A stretch of DNA of 64,000 bases from Rhodobacter sp. (GTDB taxonomy: Bacteria; Pseudomonadota; Alphaproteobacteria; Rhodobacterales; Rhodobacteraceae): assembly GCA_027484985.1 (NCBI GenBank), contig JAIXRW010000015.1, forward strand, positions 1 through 64,000, given 5' to 3'. Shown here one piece after another: positions 18,717-26,864 of this stretch. The position numbers were made by a program, and so were the translations under genes. Position 1 is the stretch's first letter. Every line of letters begins with the position of its first letter. Below the pieces are notes generated by a model. That model worked only from the letters and a program-made list of their open reading frames with translations. It did no database searches and was not told the origin of the DNA.

Positions 18717-19255
18717 CGGGGCGGCTTTATGCGGTCGTGGGGCCATCGGGTGCGGGAAAGGATACGCTGATCGCGGCAGCGCGGGCGGCACGGCCCGATC
18801 TGATCGTGGCCCGCCGTGTCATAACGCGTCCCAGCTCGGCAGGGGGCGAAGATTTTGATGGCGTGTCCGAGGCCGAGTTCCGCGCGCGAAAGGCGCGGGG
18901 CGATTTCGCGCTGGACTGGAAGGCGCATGGCCTGTGCTATGGCATCCCCGCCGCGACGCTGTCGTTGCGGGACGAGGGGTATGATGTTCTCTTCAACGGC
19001 TCACGCGCGGCGCTTGACCGCGCCTTGACCGCCTGTCCCGATTTGCAGGTGATCCGCGTGACCGCACCCTCGGCGGTGCTGATGGAACGCCTGCTCGCCC
19101 GTGGCCGCGAAAACCGCGACGAGATTGCCGCGCGGCTTAGCAGGGCCAGCTATGACGTTCCGGCAGGGTTGCCGGTGATGGATGTGATCAATGACGGTGC
19201 GCTGGAACAGGGTGTCGCGCGCTTTCTTGCCGCCCTTTACCCCGTCAGCGCGTGA
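18713..19255 (+). CDS. phnN: Ribose 1,5-bisphosphokinase PhnN
   Basis: [56 protein letters not shown] guanylate-kinase-like fold. Confidence 0.92.
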   Translation: [180 protein letters not shown]

Positions 19256-19926
19256 CGGGACACCAGATGGAACTGTCCCTCTGCATCCTCACCGAACAGG
19301 CAAAGGTCCTCGATGGCAAAGGGCACGGGGAGAACCGGCGCAAGCCAAGGGCGCAGCACCCTTACCACAGTCTCGGCCTCGGGTGGTGGCAAGGAACCTG
19401 TCAGGGTCAGATGAAAACGGAACTCTTCGAACACGTAGGGATAGCCCCATTCGTCCAAAAGCGCGCGCTGGCGCTGGGTCAGCCGGTCCGGCTTGCGCCG
19501 CGCAATCTCGGTCGCGGTCAGGGGCGCGCGAAAGGCATCAAGTGCGGCCACAACCTCGGCCCCGAGGGCCAGCAAGGGGGCAGTCTCGCCCTCGGGCAGC
19601 AGCGCGATGAAGCCCTTGACCGGGTGCAAGGCAAGGCGCGGCAGAATGACGGGCGCCAGACGGGTGGCGAGGGACGCCAATGCCCTTGTCAGGCCCGCTT
19701 CAGTGGCATCGGGGGCCAGCCGGAACGGGGCCTTGATCGTGCCATGAAACCCGTATTTACGCGGCTCGGCCGTCAATTCCGCAATGGGGCGGGGCAATCC
19801 GTCCAGCACGGGATGGGCAAGGACGCGACCCGATTGGCAATCCCATCCAAGCCATGCCGCCGTGGCATCGGCAAAGGCCCCCGCGCGCGGGGCGTAATAG
19901 ATCGCGTAGCGTCTGAACCGGTTCAT
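19237..19926 (-). CDS. DUF1045 phosphonate-associated protein, 2H-phosphoesterase-like
   Basis: MNRFRRYAIYYAPRAGAFADATAAWLGWD; two HxT motifs (YGFHGTIKAPF, RFHLTLTG). Confidence 0.85.
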   Translation of the reverse strand: MNRFRRYAIYYAPRAGAFADATAAWLGWDCQSGRVLAHPVLDGLPRPIAELTAEPRKYGFHGTIKAPFRLAPDATEAGLTRALASLATRLAPVILPRLALHPVKGFIALLPEGETAPLLALGAEVVAALDAFRAPLTATEIARRKPDRLTQRQRALLDEWGYPYVFEEFRFHLTLTGSLPPPEAETVVRVLRPWLAPVLPVPFAIEDLCLFGEDAEGQFHLVSRHALTG

Positions 19927-19948
19927 TTCATCCGACTATCCGCGCTTT

Positions 19949-19977
19949 GTCACATGTCCGTGACAGGCACCTGACAT
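19949..19977 (-). promoter_or_regulatory. Candidate Pho box between DUF1045 and phnM
   Basis: Minus strand ATGTCAG-GTGC-CTGTCAC-GGAC-ATGTGAC. Confidence 0.6.
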
Positions 19978-20010
19978 TCTCTGCCCCCCAGAACAAGGCC
20001 TGACCGATCC

Positions 20011-21153
20011 ATGCCGGAAACCATCCTTGCCAATGCCACGCTTGTCTTGCCCGACGAAACCCTGCGCGGGTCGATCTTGATGCAAGACGGCGAAATCCGC
20101 GCCATCGACGTTGGCGCAGGCCTGCCGCGCGGTGCGATTGATTGCGGCGGCGATCTGGTGATGCCCGGCCTGATCGAGTTGCATACCGACAATCTCGAAC
20201 GCCATATCGAGCCGCGCCCCAAGGTGGATTGGCCCCATACCGCCGCTATCCTTGCCCATGATGCCGAACTGGCGGGCGTAGGCATCACCACCGTTTTCGA
20301 TGCGCTGCGGGTGGGATCGGTCCTATCAAAGTCAAAGGCCAATTACGGCGAATATGCCCGTGAACTGGCAGACGAGATTCTGGCCCTGCGTCGCGGTGGC
20401 CATCTTCGGATCACCCATCTGCTGCATCTGCGCGCCGAGATTTGCTCGGAAACGCTGACCGAGGAAATGGCCAAGTTCGGGCCCGAGGACGGTGTGGGAA
20501 TCGTCAGCCTGATGGACCACACGCCCGGGCAGCGGCAATTCCGCCATCTGGAACAGCTGCGCAACTATGTCTGCGGCAAGCACGGCTATTCTGACGCGGA
20601 ATTTCACGATCACGTGGCCGCGCAAAAGGCGCTGTCGGAACGCATGGGGCCACAGCACGAAACCGTGGCCGTGGCCGAAGCGCGGCGCTATGGCGCGGTG
20701 CTGGCCAGCCATGACGACACCACGGCCGATCATGTCGTCCGCTCGGCCGCCCATGGCGCGCAATTCGCCGAATTTCCGACAACGGTGGAAGCGGCGCGCG
20801 CCTGCCGTGAACAGGGCATTGCCGTGATGATGGGGGCGCCGAACCTGATCCGCGGGGGGTCGCATTCGGGCAATGTGGCGGCCAGCGAACTGGCGGGGCT
20901 TGACCTGCTTGATATCGTCTCGTCCGACTATGTGCCGTCGTCATTGCTGTCGGCCGCGCTGATGCTGGGCGACCTGTGGGGCAATATGGCCCGCGGGGTC
21001 GCCACGGTCACGCAGGCCCCGGCGCAGGCAGCGGGGCTGGCGGATCGCGGCACGTTGCTGCCCGGCAGCCGCGCCGATGTGATCCGCGTCACGCGCATCG
21101 GAAACGGCGGTGCGCCGCGCGGCACATGGGTTGGCGGGGAACGGGTCGGCTAA
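20011..21153 (+). CDS. phnM: Alpha-D-ribose 1-methylphosphonate 5-triphosphate diphosphatase PhnM (canonical)
   Basis: GLIELHTDNLERHIEPRPKVDWPHTAAILAHDAELAGVGITTVFDALRVG; ASHDDTT; GAPNLIRGGSHSGN; SDYVPSSLL. Confidence 0.94.
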   Translation: MPETILANATLVLPDETLRGSILMQDGEIRAIDVGAGLPRGAIDCGGDLVMPGLIELHTDNLERHIEPRPKVDWPHTAAILAHDAELAGVGITTVFDALRVGSVLSKSKANYGEYARELADEILALRRGGHLRITHLLHLRAEICSETLTEEMAKFGPEDGVGIVSLMDHTPGQRQFRHLEQLRNYVCGKHGYSDAEFHDHVAAQKALSERMGPQHETVAVAEARRYGAVLASHDDTTADHVVRSAAHGAQFAEFPTTVEAARACREQGIAVMMGAPNLIRGGSHSGNVAASELAGLDLLDIVSSDYVPSSLLSAALMLGDLWGNMARGVATVTQAPAQAAGLADRGTLLPGSRADVIRVTRIGNGGAPRGTWVGGERVG

Positions 21154-21263
21154 GCCTGCCCCGCCACGGCCGCGTGTTTCACAAAACGGACATGCCGAGT
21201 TAACAAAACCGTGCCCTTCGCATGCGAGACATCAGCCAACTGGCCATTTGCCCGCGAGGAACC

Positions 21264-22085
21264 ATGCCCCCCATCAGGTCGGACGAAACCCAGCCACTTC
21301 CACGCCGTCACCGGGCGCTGTTCGTGTCGGACCTGCATCTTGGGGCGCTGGGGTGCCGGGCGGACCTGATCCTTGACTTCCTGCGCCACAATACGGCCCC
21401 CGTGATCTATCTGGTCGGCGACATCCTCGACATCTGGCATCCGCTGCATGTCCACTGGTCGCCCGCGCATGACGAAATTCTGGCCCTGCTGAAGCATCGC
21501 GCCGACCAAGGCAGCCGTCTTGTCTATCTGGTCGGCAATCATGATGCCGAAATGCGCCAGTCCGACCTGCGCCATATCCTGCCCGCCGAATGCCATGACA
21601 GCATCAGCCATGTCACGGCCAAGGGCGAGCAACTGCTGGTGATGCACGGCGATGCCTGTGATGCCCGCGTGCTGCGCTGGCACATCTGCACCCGGATCGG
21701 CAGCCGCGCCGATGCCGTTCTGCGGCGTCTGGATCGGGGATTGCGCCGCTTCGGCCGCAGCCTTGCCCCAGGCGAACGCAGCCTTGTCGAAACGGTGCTG
21801 CTGTGGGTCAACGCGGTGCTGGCACTGGGCCACGGGCATGAGACACGGCTGATCGATCTTGCGCGCAAGACGGGTCATGACGGGGTGGTTTGCGGACATT
21901 TCCATGTGGCCGACCTGCACAGCGACCATGGGCTGATTTACGCCAATTGCGGCGACTGGGTCGATAGTTTCACCGCCATTGCCGAAGATGCCACTGGCCA
22001 TCTGGCCATTCTGGGCGGGCGCCAGTGCCTTGCTGAAAAGACCGATGCCCTGCCCGGTGGCCTTCCCCTCCCCGAGGTTGCCTGA
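21264..22085 (+). CDS. UDP-2,3-diacylglucosamine diphosphatase-like metallophosphoesterase, PlcP-like (phospholipid remodelling)
   Basis: RALFVSDLHLGALGCRADLILDFLRHNTAPVIYLVGDILDIWHPL...LVGNHD...VMHGD...GHFHVAD; in a unit with glycosyltransferases. Confidence 0.8.
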   Translation: MPPIRSDETQPLPRRHRALFVSDLHLGALGCRADLILDFLRHNTAPVIYLVGDILDIWHPLHVHWSPAHDEILALLKHRADQGSRLVYLVGNHDAEMRQSDLRHILPAECHDSISHVTAKGEQLLVMHGDACDARVLRWHICTRIGSRADAVLRRLDRGLRRFGRSLAPGERSLVETVLLWVNAVLALGHGHETRLIDLARKTGHDGVVCGHFHVADLHSDHGLIYANCGDWVDSFTAIAEDATGHLAILGGRQCLAEKTDALPGGLPLPEVA

Positions 22086-23197
22086 TGCTGACTGCCGCTC
22101 TTGCCGTCTTTGCCGCAGGCACGACCGCGCTTCATCTGGGGTCGGTCGCGCTTGTCCTGAACCGTCTGCGCCGCGCCAGACCGCCCATGCAGACCGGCAC
22201 GCCCTTTATCACCCTTCTGCGTCCCGCCTGCGGGTTGGACCCGTTCGATGCCGAAACGCTGGGCAGCAGTTTCACGCAGGATTACCCGTCATACGAAGTG
22301 GTGTTCTGCGTGGCCCGCGCCGATGATCCGGTGGTCGTGCTGTTGCAGGGGTTGATCGCCCGCCACCCGAACGTGCCCGCGCGCCTGCTGGTGGGCGATG
22401 ACCGGCCGACCGCAAACCCCAAACTGAACAATCTGCAAAAGGGCTGGTCCTCTCGTACCGGGCGGTGGGTCGCCATGGCAGACAGCAACCTTATCCTGCC
22501 CCCCGACTATCTGCGCAGCCTGGTGACCGCATGGGGCGAACAGACGGGGCTGGTCTCTTCGCCTCCGGTCGGCATCAGGCCAGACGGGCTTGCCGCTGCG
22601 GTCGAATGTGCCTTTCTGAACGGCAATCAGGCGCGGCTGCAACTGGCGGCAGACAGCCTCGGATTCGGCTTTGCGCAGGGCAAAACGCTGTTCTGGCAGC
22701 GCGATATGCTGGATGCCGCAGGCGGGTTGGCCGCGTTGTCGCATGACCTTGCCGAAGATGCCGCCGCGACAAAGCTGGTGCGCGGGCTTGGCCGCAAGGT
22801 CACGCTGACGCCCCGCCCCTTTGCCCAACCTGTCGGCAAGCGCCGCTTTGCCGATGTATGGGGGCGACAATTGCGCTGGTCGCGCGTGCGGCGTGACGGC
22901 TTTCCCGTGATGTTCCTGGCAGAGCCGCTGAACAGCCCGCTTCTGCCGGTGCTCGCGGCGGCCGGTGCGTTTGGCGCGGGGCCTGCCGCGGCGCTGCTGG
23001 CGCTGTGGTATCTGGCCGAGGCGCTGATGCTGCGCCGCGCGGGCTGGCCCTGTGGGTGGCGCGACCTTGTGGCCATGCCGCTGCGCGATGCGATGATGCT
23101 TCCGCTATGGATCGCCACCTTTGCCTCGCGCGGGATCACATGGCGTGGCACGGCGATGGAGCCGCCACGCACCGCCACCATCGCCCCCGCCGAATGA
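22085..23197 (+). CDS. GT21 (ceramide glucosyltransferase-like) glycosyltransferase
   Basis: NPKLNNLQKGW, MADSNLILPPDYL, HDLAEDAAATKLV and RQLRWSR ((Q/R)XXRW) motifs; hydrophobic N- and C-termini. Confidence 0.78.
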   Translation: MLTAALAVFAAGTTALHLGSVALVLNRLRRARPPMQTGTPFITLLRPACGLDPFDAETLGSSFTQDYPSYEVVFCVARADDPVVVLLQGLIARHPNVPARLLVGDDRPTANPKLNNLQKGWSSRTGRWVAMADSNLILPPDYLRSLVTAWGEQTGLVSSPPVGIRPDGLAAAVECAFLNGNQARLQLAADSLGFGFAQGKTLFWQRDMLDAAGGLAALSHDLAEDAAATKLVRGLGRKVTLTPRPFAQPVGKRRFADVWGRQLRWSRVRRDGFPVMFLAEPLNSPLLPVLAAAGAFGAGPAAALLALWYLAEALMLRRAGWPCGWRDLVAMPLRDAMMLPLWIATFASRGITWRGTAMEPPRTATIAPAE

Positions 23198-23763
23198 CCG
23201 GAGAGGCGATCACCGCGTTCCTGTCGGCCCACGGGCTTTGGATCATGGCGCCCGCGGCCCTGCTGGAAGGGCCGTTTGTCACCATCGTCGCCGGCGCCTT
23301 GGCGGCGCAGGGCACGCTGAACCTTGGTGGTGTAATCCTGACCGCGCTGCTGGCCGATCTGGTCGGGGATGCCCTGTTGTGGCTGGTCGGGCGCTTTCTG
23401 CGCGACCGTCTGCCAAGGCGGATGGCACGCCGCATCAACCGAACGATCCCACTGGCCGATCTGCGGAAACATTCGGTCCGCATCCTGCTGTTCGGCAAAC
23501 TGGCCCATTCCCTCGGGGCGGCGGTGCTGGTGGCTGCGGGCATGGCGCGGGTGCCCTTTGTGCCGTTCCTGCTGGTCAATCTTGTGGCCACCATTCCGAA
23601 GGTGACGGTCCTTGCCCTTCTGGGCTGGACCTTCGGCGCCTCGATTGCCAACGGACCCGACTGGCTGGCCCCCCTTGGCATGGCCTTTCTGGTCATGGCC
23701 TTGGGCATTTCAATCTACTGGCTTCGCAAGCAAGGAAAATCCAGATGCGCGTTTCATGTGTGA
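23194..23763 (+). CDS. DedA-like/VTT-domain membrane protein
   Basis: MTGEAITAFLSAHGLWIMAPAALLEGPFVTIVAGALAAQGTLNLGGVILTALLADLVGDALLWLVGRFL. Confidence 0.7.
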   Translation: MTGEAITAFLSAHGLWIMAPAALLEGPFVTIVAGALAAQGTLNLGGVILTALLADLVGDALLWLVGRFLRDRLPRRMARRINRTIPLADLRKHSVRILLFGKLAHSLGAAVLVAAGMARVPFVPFLLVNLVATIPKVTVLALLGWTFGASIANGPDWLAPLGMAFLVMALGISIYWLRKQGKSRCAFHV

Positions 23764-24422
23764 TCCCCGCCCATAACGAGGCCCCCCGCATCGGTGCCGT
23801 CTTGGACGCGGCCTTGACCAACCCGCTGATAGACGAGGTGATCGTGGTCGATGACGGGTCCACCGACGGGACCGACCGCGTTGCCCAGCGCCCCGGCGTG
23901 CGGCTGCTGCATATGGCGCAAAATGGCGGCAAGACGCGGGCGCTGGCGGCGGGAATCGCCTTGGCGCAAGGCGAATATCTGCTGTTTCTTGACGCCGATC
24001 TTGTCGGTCTCGGCTCGGACGATCTGACCCGCCTGATCCTTCCCGTGCTGGGCGGGCGGGCTGCAACATCCATCAGCCTGCGGCGCAACGCGCCCTTTCT
24101 GTGGCGTTGGATCGGGCTTGATTACATCTCGGGCGAAAGGGTGTTGCCGCGGGCCATGCTGGAGGGTCACGCCGATGCCCTGTCGCGCCTGCCGCGCTTC
24201 GGGGTCGAGGTCTATCTGAACAGCCTGTGGATCGCCACCCGCCAGCCGGTCGCGGTGGTGCGCTGGGATGGCGTGGAAAGCCCGTCGAAAGCGGCCAAGC
24301 GCGGCTTCATCGCCGGTCTGCGGGCCGATGCCGCGATGCTGGGCGACATCTTCCGCACCATCGGCCCCGCCACGGCGCTGCGCCAGATCCTGCGGCTGAT
24401 GACGCAGCGTATCACCGCCTGA
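23745..24422 (+). CDS. Family 2 glycosyltransferase
   Basis: MRVSCVIPAHNEAPRIGAVLDAAL...VIVVDDGSTDGTDRV...LLFLDADL. Confidence 0.85.
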   Translation: MRVSCVIPAHNEAPRIGAVLDAALTNPLIDEVIVVDDGSTDGTDRVAQRPGVRLLHMAQNGGKTRALAAGIALAQGEYLLFLDADLVGLGSDDLTRLILPVLGGRAATSISLRRNAPFLWRWIGLDYISGERVLPRAMLEGHADALSRLPRFGVEVYLNSLWIATRQPVAVVRWDGVESPSKAAKRGFIAGLRADAAMLGDIFRTIGPATALRQILRLMTQRITA

Positions 24423-24473
24423 CCCCGCCCCAGCGCACCCCGGCCCGAACCGCGCCGCTTACCCGCCGAAATG

Positions 24474-24508
24474 GAAAAACCCCGGACAATCGTCCGGGGT
24501 TTTCCTGT
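24474..24508. terminator. Bidirectional intrinsic terminator between GT2 and pstS
   Basis: aaaaaccccggacaatcgtccggggttttcc: GC stem with A-run on the left and T-run on the right. Confidence 0.85.
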
Positions 24509-24526
24509 TGGCGGTCGATCAGACGA

Positions 24527-25555
24527 TCAGCTGCCCAGAGCGGCCGAAACCTTTTTCTGGGTCGCCGACAGTTTCGGATCGGGAACCAGACCATAGGCTT
24601 CCAGCGGGCCGCCAGCACCGGCCATGTCGTCCGACACGAAGAATTCGACGAATTCCTTCAGGCCGGGGATCACGCCGATATGCTGCTTTTTCACATAGAG
24701 GAACAGCGGACGCGACACCTTGTATTCGCCCGAGGCAACCGTTTCACGCGACGGCGTGACACCTTTGAACGTAGCGACGCGCAGCTTGTCGGTGTTGTTT
24801 TCGTAGAAGGCCAGACCGAACACGCCCATGCCCTGCTTGTTGGTGTTCAGGCGGGCCAGCGTTTCGGTATAGTCACCGTCGATTTCCACAACGCGGCCAT
24901 CGGTGCGCAGCGCGATGCAGGCTTCCTTGGTCTTGTCCTTGTCGCCATTCACACGGCGGGCCAGCACCTTGTCGGCGCCAAAGGTCTTGCAGCCATCTTC
25001 GATCACCTTGGTGTCGAACACTTCGCGCGTGCCATGCTTGGAACCGGGCACGAAGGCCATGATCTCGACGGGCGGCAGGCTCGGGTCAACGTCCGACCAC
25101 TTCTGGAAGGGGTTGGGAACGATCTTGCCGTTGATCACCACTTCGGCGGCAATGGCGTTGTACCATTGCGACGGGGTGAAGTTGAACGCCGGGCCATTGA
25201 TGTCGGATGCAAAGACGATGCCGTCATAGCCGATCTGGACTTCCTGAACGTCGGACACGCCATTGGCCTTGCAGCGGCCCAATTCCGAAGCCTTGATCTT
25301 GCGCGAGGCGGTCGCGATGTCGGGGGTGTTTTCGCCCACGCCTTCGCAGAATTTCTTGATGCCGGCCGAGGTGCCGCCACCTTCCACAACCGGGGTCGGG
25401 AAGCTGAAATTCTCGCCGAATGCTTCGGCAACAATGGTGGCATAGGGCAGCACGGTGGACGAGCCGGAAACCTGCAGCTGGTCACGGGCCTCGGCGGCCA
25501 CGGTAAAGCCAGCCAGCACGACAGCCGCAAGGCCGGTCATACGGGTGATGGACAT
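24527..25555 (-). CDS. pstS: PstS-family phosphate ABC transporter substrate-binding protein
   Basis: Signal peptide then RDQLQVSGSSTVLPYATIVAEAFGENFSFPTPVVEGGGTSAGIKKFCEG; TASRKIKASE. Confidence 0.88.
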   Translation of the reverse strand: MSITRMTGLAAVVLAGFTVAAEARDQLQVSGSSTVLPYATIVAEAFGENFSFPTPVVEGGGTSAGIKKFCEGVGENTPDIATASRKIKASELGRCKANGVSDVQEVQIGYDGIVFASDINGPAFNFTPSQWYNAIAAEVVINGKIVPNPFQKWSDVDPSLPPVEIMAFVPGSKHGTREVFDTKVIEDGCKTFGADKVLARRVNGDKDKTKEACIALRTDGRVVEIDGDYTETLARLNTNKQGMGVFGLAFYENNTDKLRVATFKGVTPSRETVASGEYKVSRPLFLYVKKQHIGVIPGLKEFVEFFVSDDMAGAGGPLEAYGLVPDPKLSATQKKVSAALGS

Positions 25556-25620
25556 GTGTTTTCTCCGTTTGAAAGGGAACCGGCCCGCGGGAACGGGCCG
25601 GAAGATACAGGGGCGTTGGA

Positions 25621-26541
25621 TCAGAAGGACATCGTCATGCCGAGGTTGTAGTAACCGTCGGTCAGGTCTTTCTGCTTGGCATAGCCGGCACGCACGGCAA
25701 GGCCGCTGCCGAGATCATAGGTCGCGCCGATGCCGGTGACTTCGATGGCGTCCAGCGGGGCTTTGGCCTTCAGCTCGTCATGGCGATAGAACGCGTTCAG
25801 CGTGGTCTTGCCGATGATATAGGTGCCATAGACGACATATTGGGTCTTGCTGTCATCGCGCTGGCCATAAGCGACCTTCACTTCGGCCTGACCGTTGCCA
25901 TAGCTGCCCGAGATGACGGTTTGCGAATTCACGCCGTTGTCTTCGTAGCCGCCAGCCACTTTCCAGAATTCGGTCGTATAGGCCGCGCCGATAGCAAAAT
26001 CGTCGCCGGTCTGGACCGAGCTGCTGCCGTCATCAGCACCGGGGTTGCCCATCGACAGGCTCGCGGCGAGCGACCCGTTCGTATAGGTGTAAAGCATGTC
26101 GGTGCCCTTGCTGGTGTCACCGCCGGTCAGGAAAGTGAATTCCTGCACCTTGTTGGTTTCGTCGTAGCCGATCGGCGCGAACTGGGTGATCGAGGCCTGC
26201 ACGGCACCCGCAGTATCGCCCATCGACAGGCGGCCAAAGGCCGGGAATTCGACGAACACGGTGCCCTTGGCGTCGGCATCGGCGCCCGACTTGTGGTCAG
26301 CGGCCTTGGCGGCATCACCGGCGCGGAATTCGCCACCGAATTTCAGACCGCCATCGGTTTCGCCCGAAAGGCTGAACCGCACGCGCGCGCGGCTTGCAAA
26401 GATCGGCTGATCGACGATCGCTTTGGCAGTGGCGTCATAGTTGGTGATGCCCATGCGTGCGTCGCCCGAAACAGAGACGTCTGCAAAAGCGGCGCCAGCC
26501 GAGGCGACCAGCATTGAGGAGATGAGCAGATATTTTTTCAT
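25621..26541 (-). CDS. Outer-membrane porin
   Basis: MKKYLLISSMLVASAGAAFADVSVSGDARMGITNYD...; beta-barrel alternation; C-terminal YYNLGMTMSF. Confidence 0.88.
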   Translation of the reverse strand: MKKYLLISSMLVASAGAAFADVSVSGDARMGITNYDATAKAIVDQPIFASRARVRFSLSGETDGGLKFGGEFRAGDAAKAADHKSGADADAKGTVFVEFPAFGRLSMGDTAGAVQASITQFAPIGYDETNKVQEFTFLTGGDTSKGTDMLYTYTNGSLAASLSMGNPGADDGSSSVQTGDDFAIGAAYTTEFWKVAGGYEDNGVNSQTVISGSYGNGQAEVKVAYGQRDDSKTQYVVYGTYIIGKTTLNAFYRHDELKAKAPLDAIEVTGIGATYDLGSGLAVRAGYAKQKDLTDGYYNLGMTMSF

Positions 26542-26587
26542 TCTTCAGCCTTTAGGCAGTTGCAAGACCGGGCTCCCGCAGCCCGAC

Positions 26588-26616
26588 TGACACCGCTATT
26601 TCAGGCCTTTGTGACG
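26588..26616 (-). promoter_or_regulatory. Candidate Pho box upstream of porin-pstS
   Basis: Minus strand CGTCACA-AAGG-CCTGAAA-TAGC-GGTGTCA. Confidence 0.4.
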
Positions 26617-26812
26617 GTTCGGTAACGCGCCCGAACCCAGCCGACGGGTTTTTGGCAGGTGGCATAAATGCCGCAGTTTGTGACACTTGCCCGATAAAAT
26701 TGTGACGGTTCAGGAACTTATCCACAGCGGGCCATGGCGCCTGCGGCGGGGCTGGCCCATCAGGTCACGCCTTGAACTTGGCCGATTCTTTCCGGTCTGG
26801 CGCAAAAGCAAA

Positions 26813-26841
26813 GGGGCGAAGGTTGATCCTTCGCCCCCTGT
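26813..26841 (-). terminator. Intrinsic terminator of nrdJ
   Basis: Minus strand GGGGGCGAAGGATCAACCTTCGCCCCTTTGCTTTT just beyond the nrdJ stop. Confidence 0.8.
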
Positions 26842-26864
26842 CGTTCCGGTTCCCAGACCTTGGG

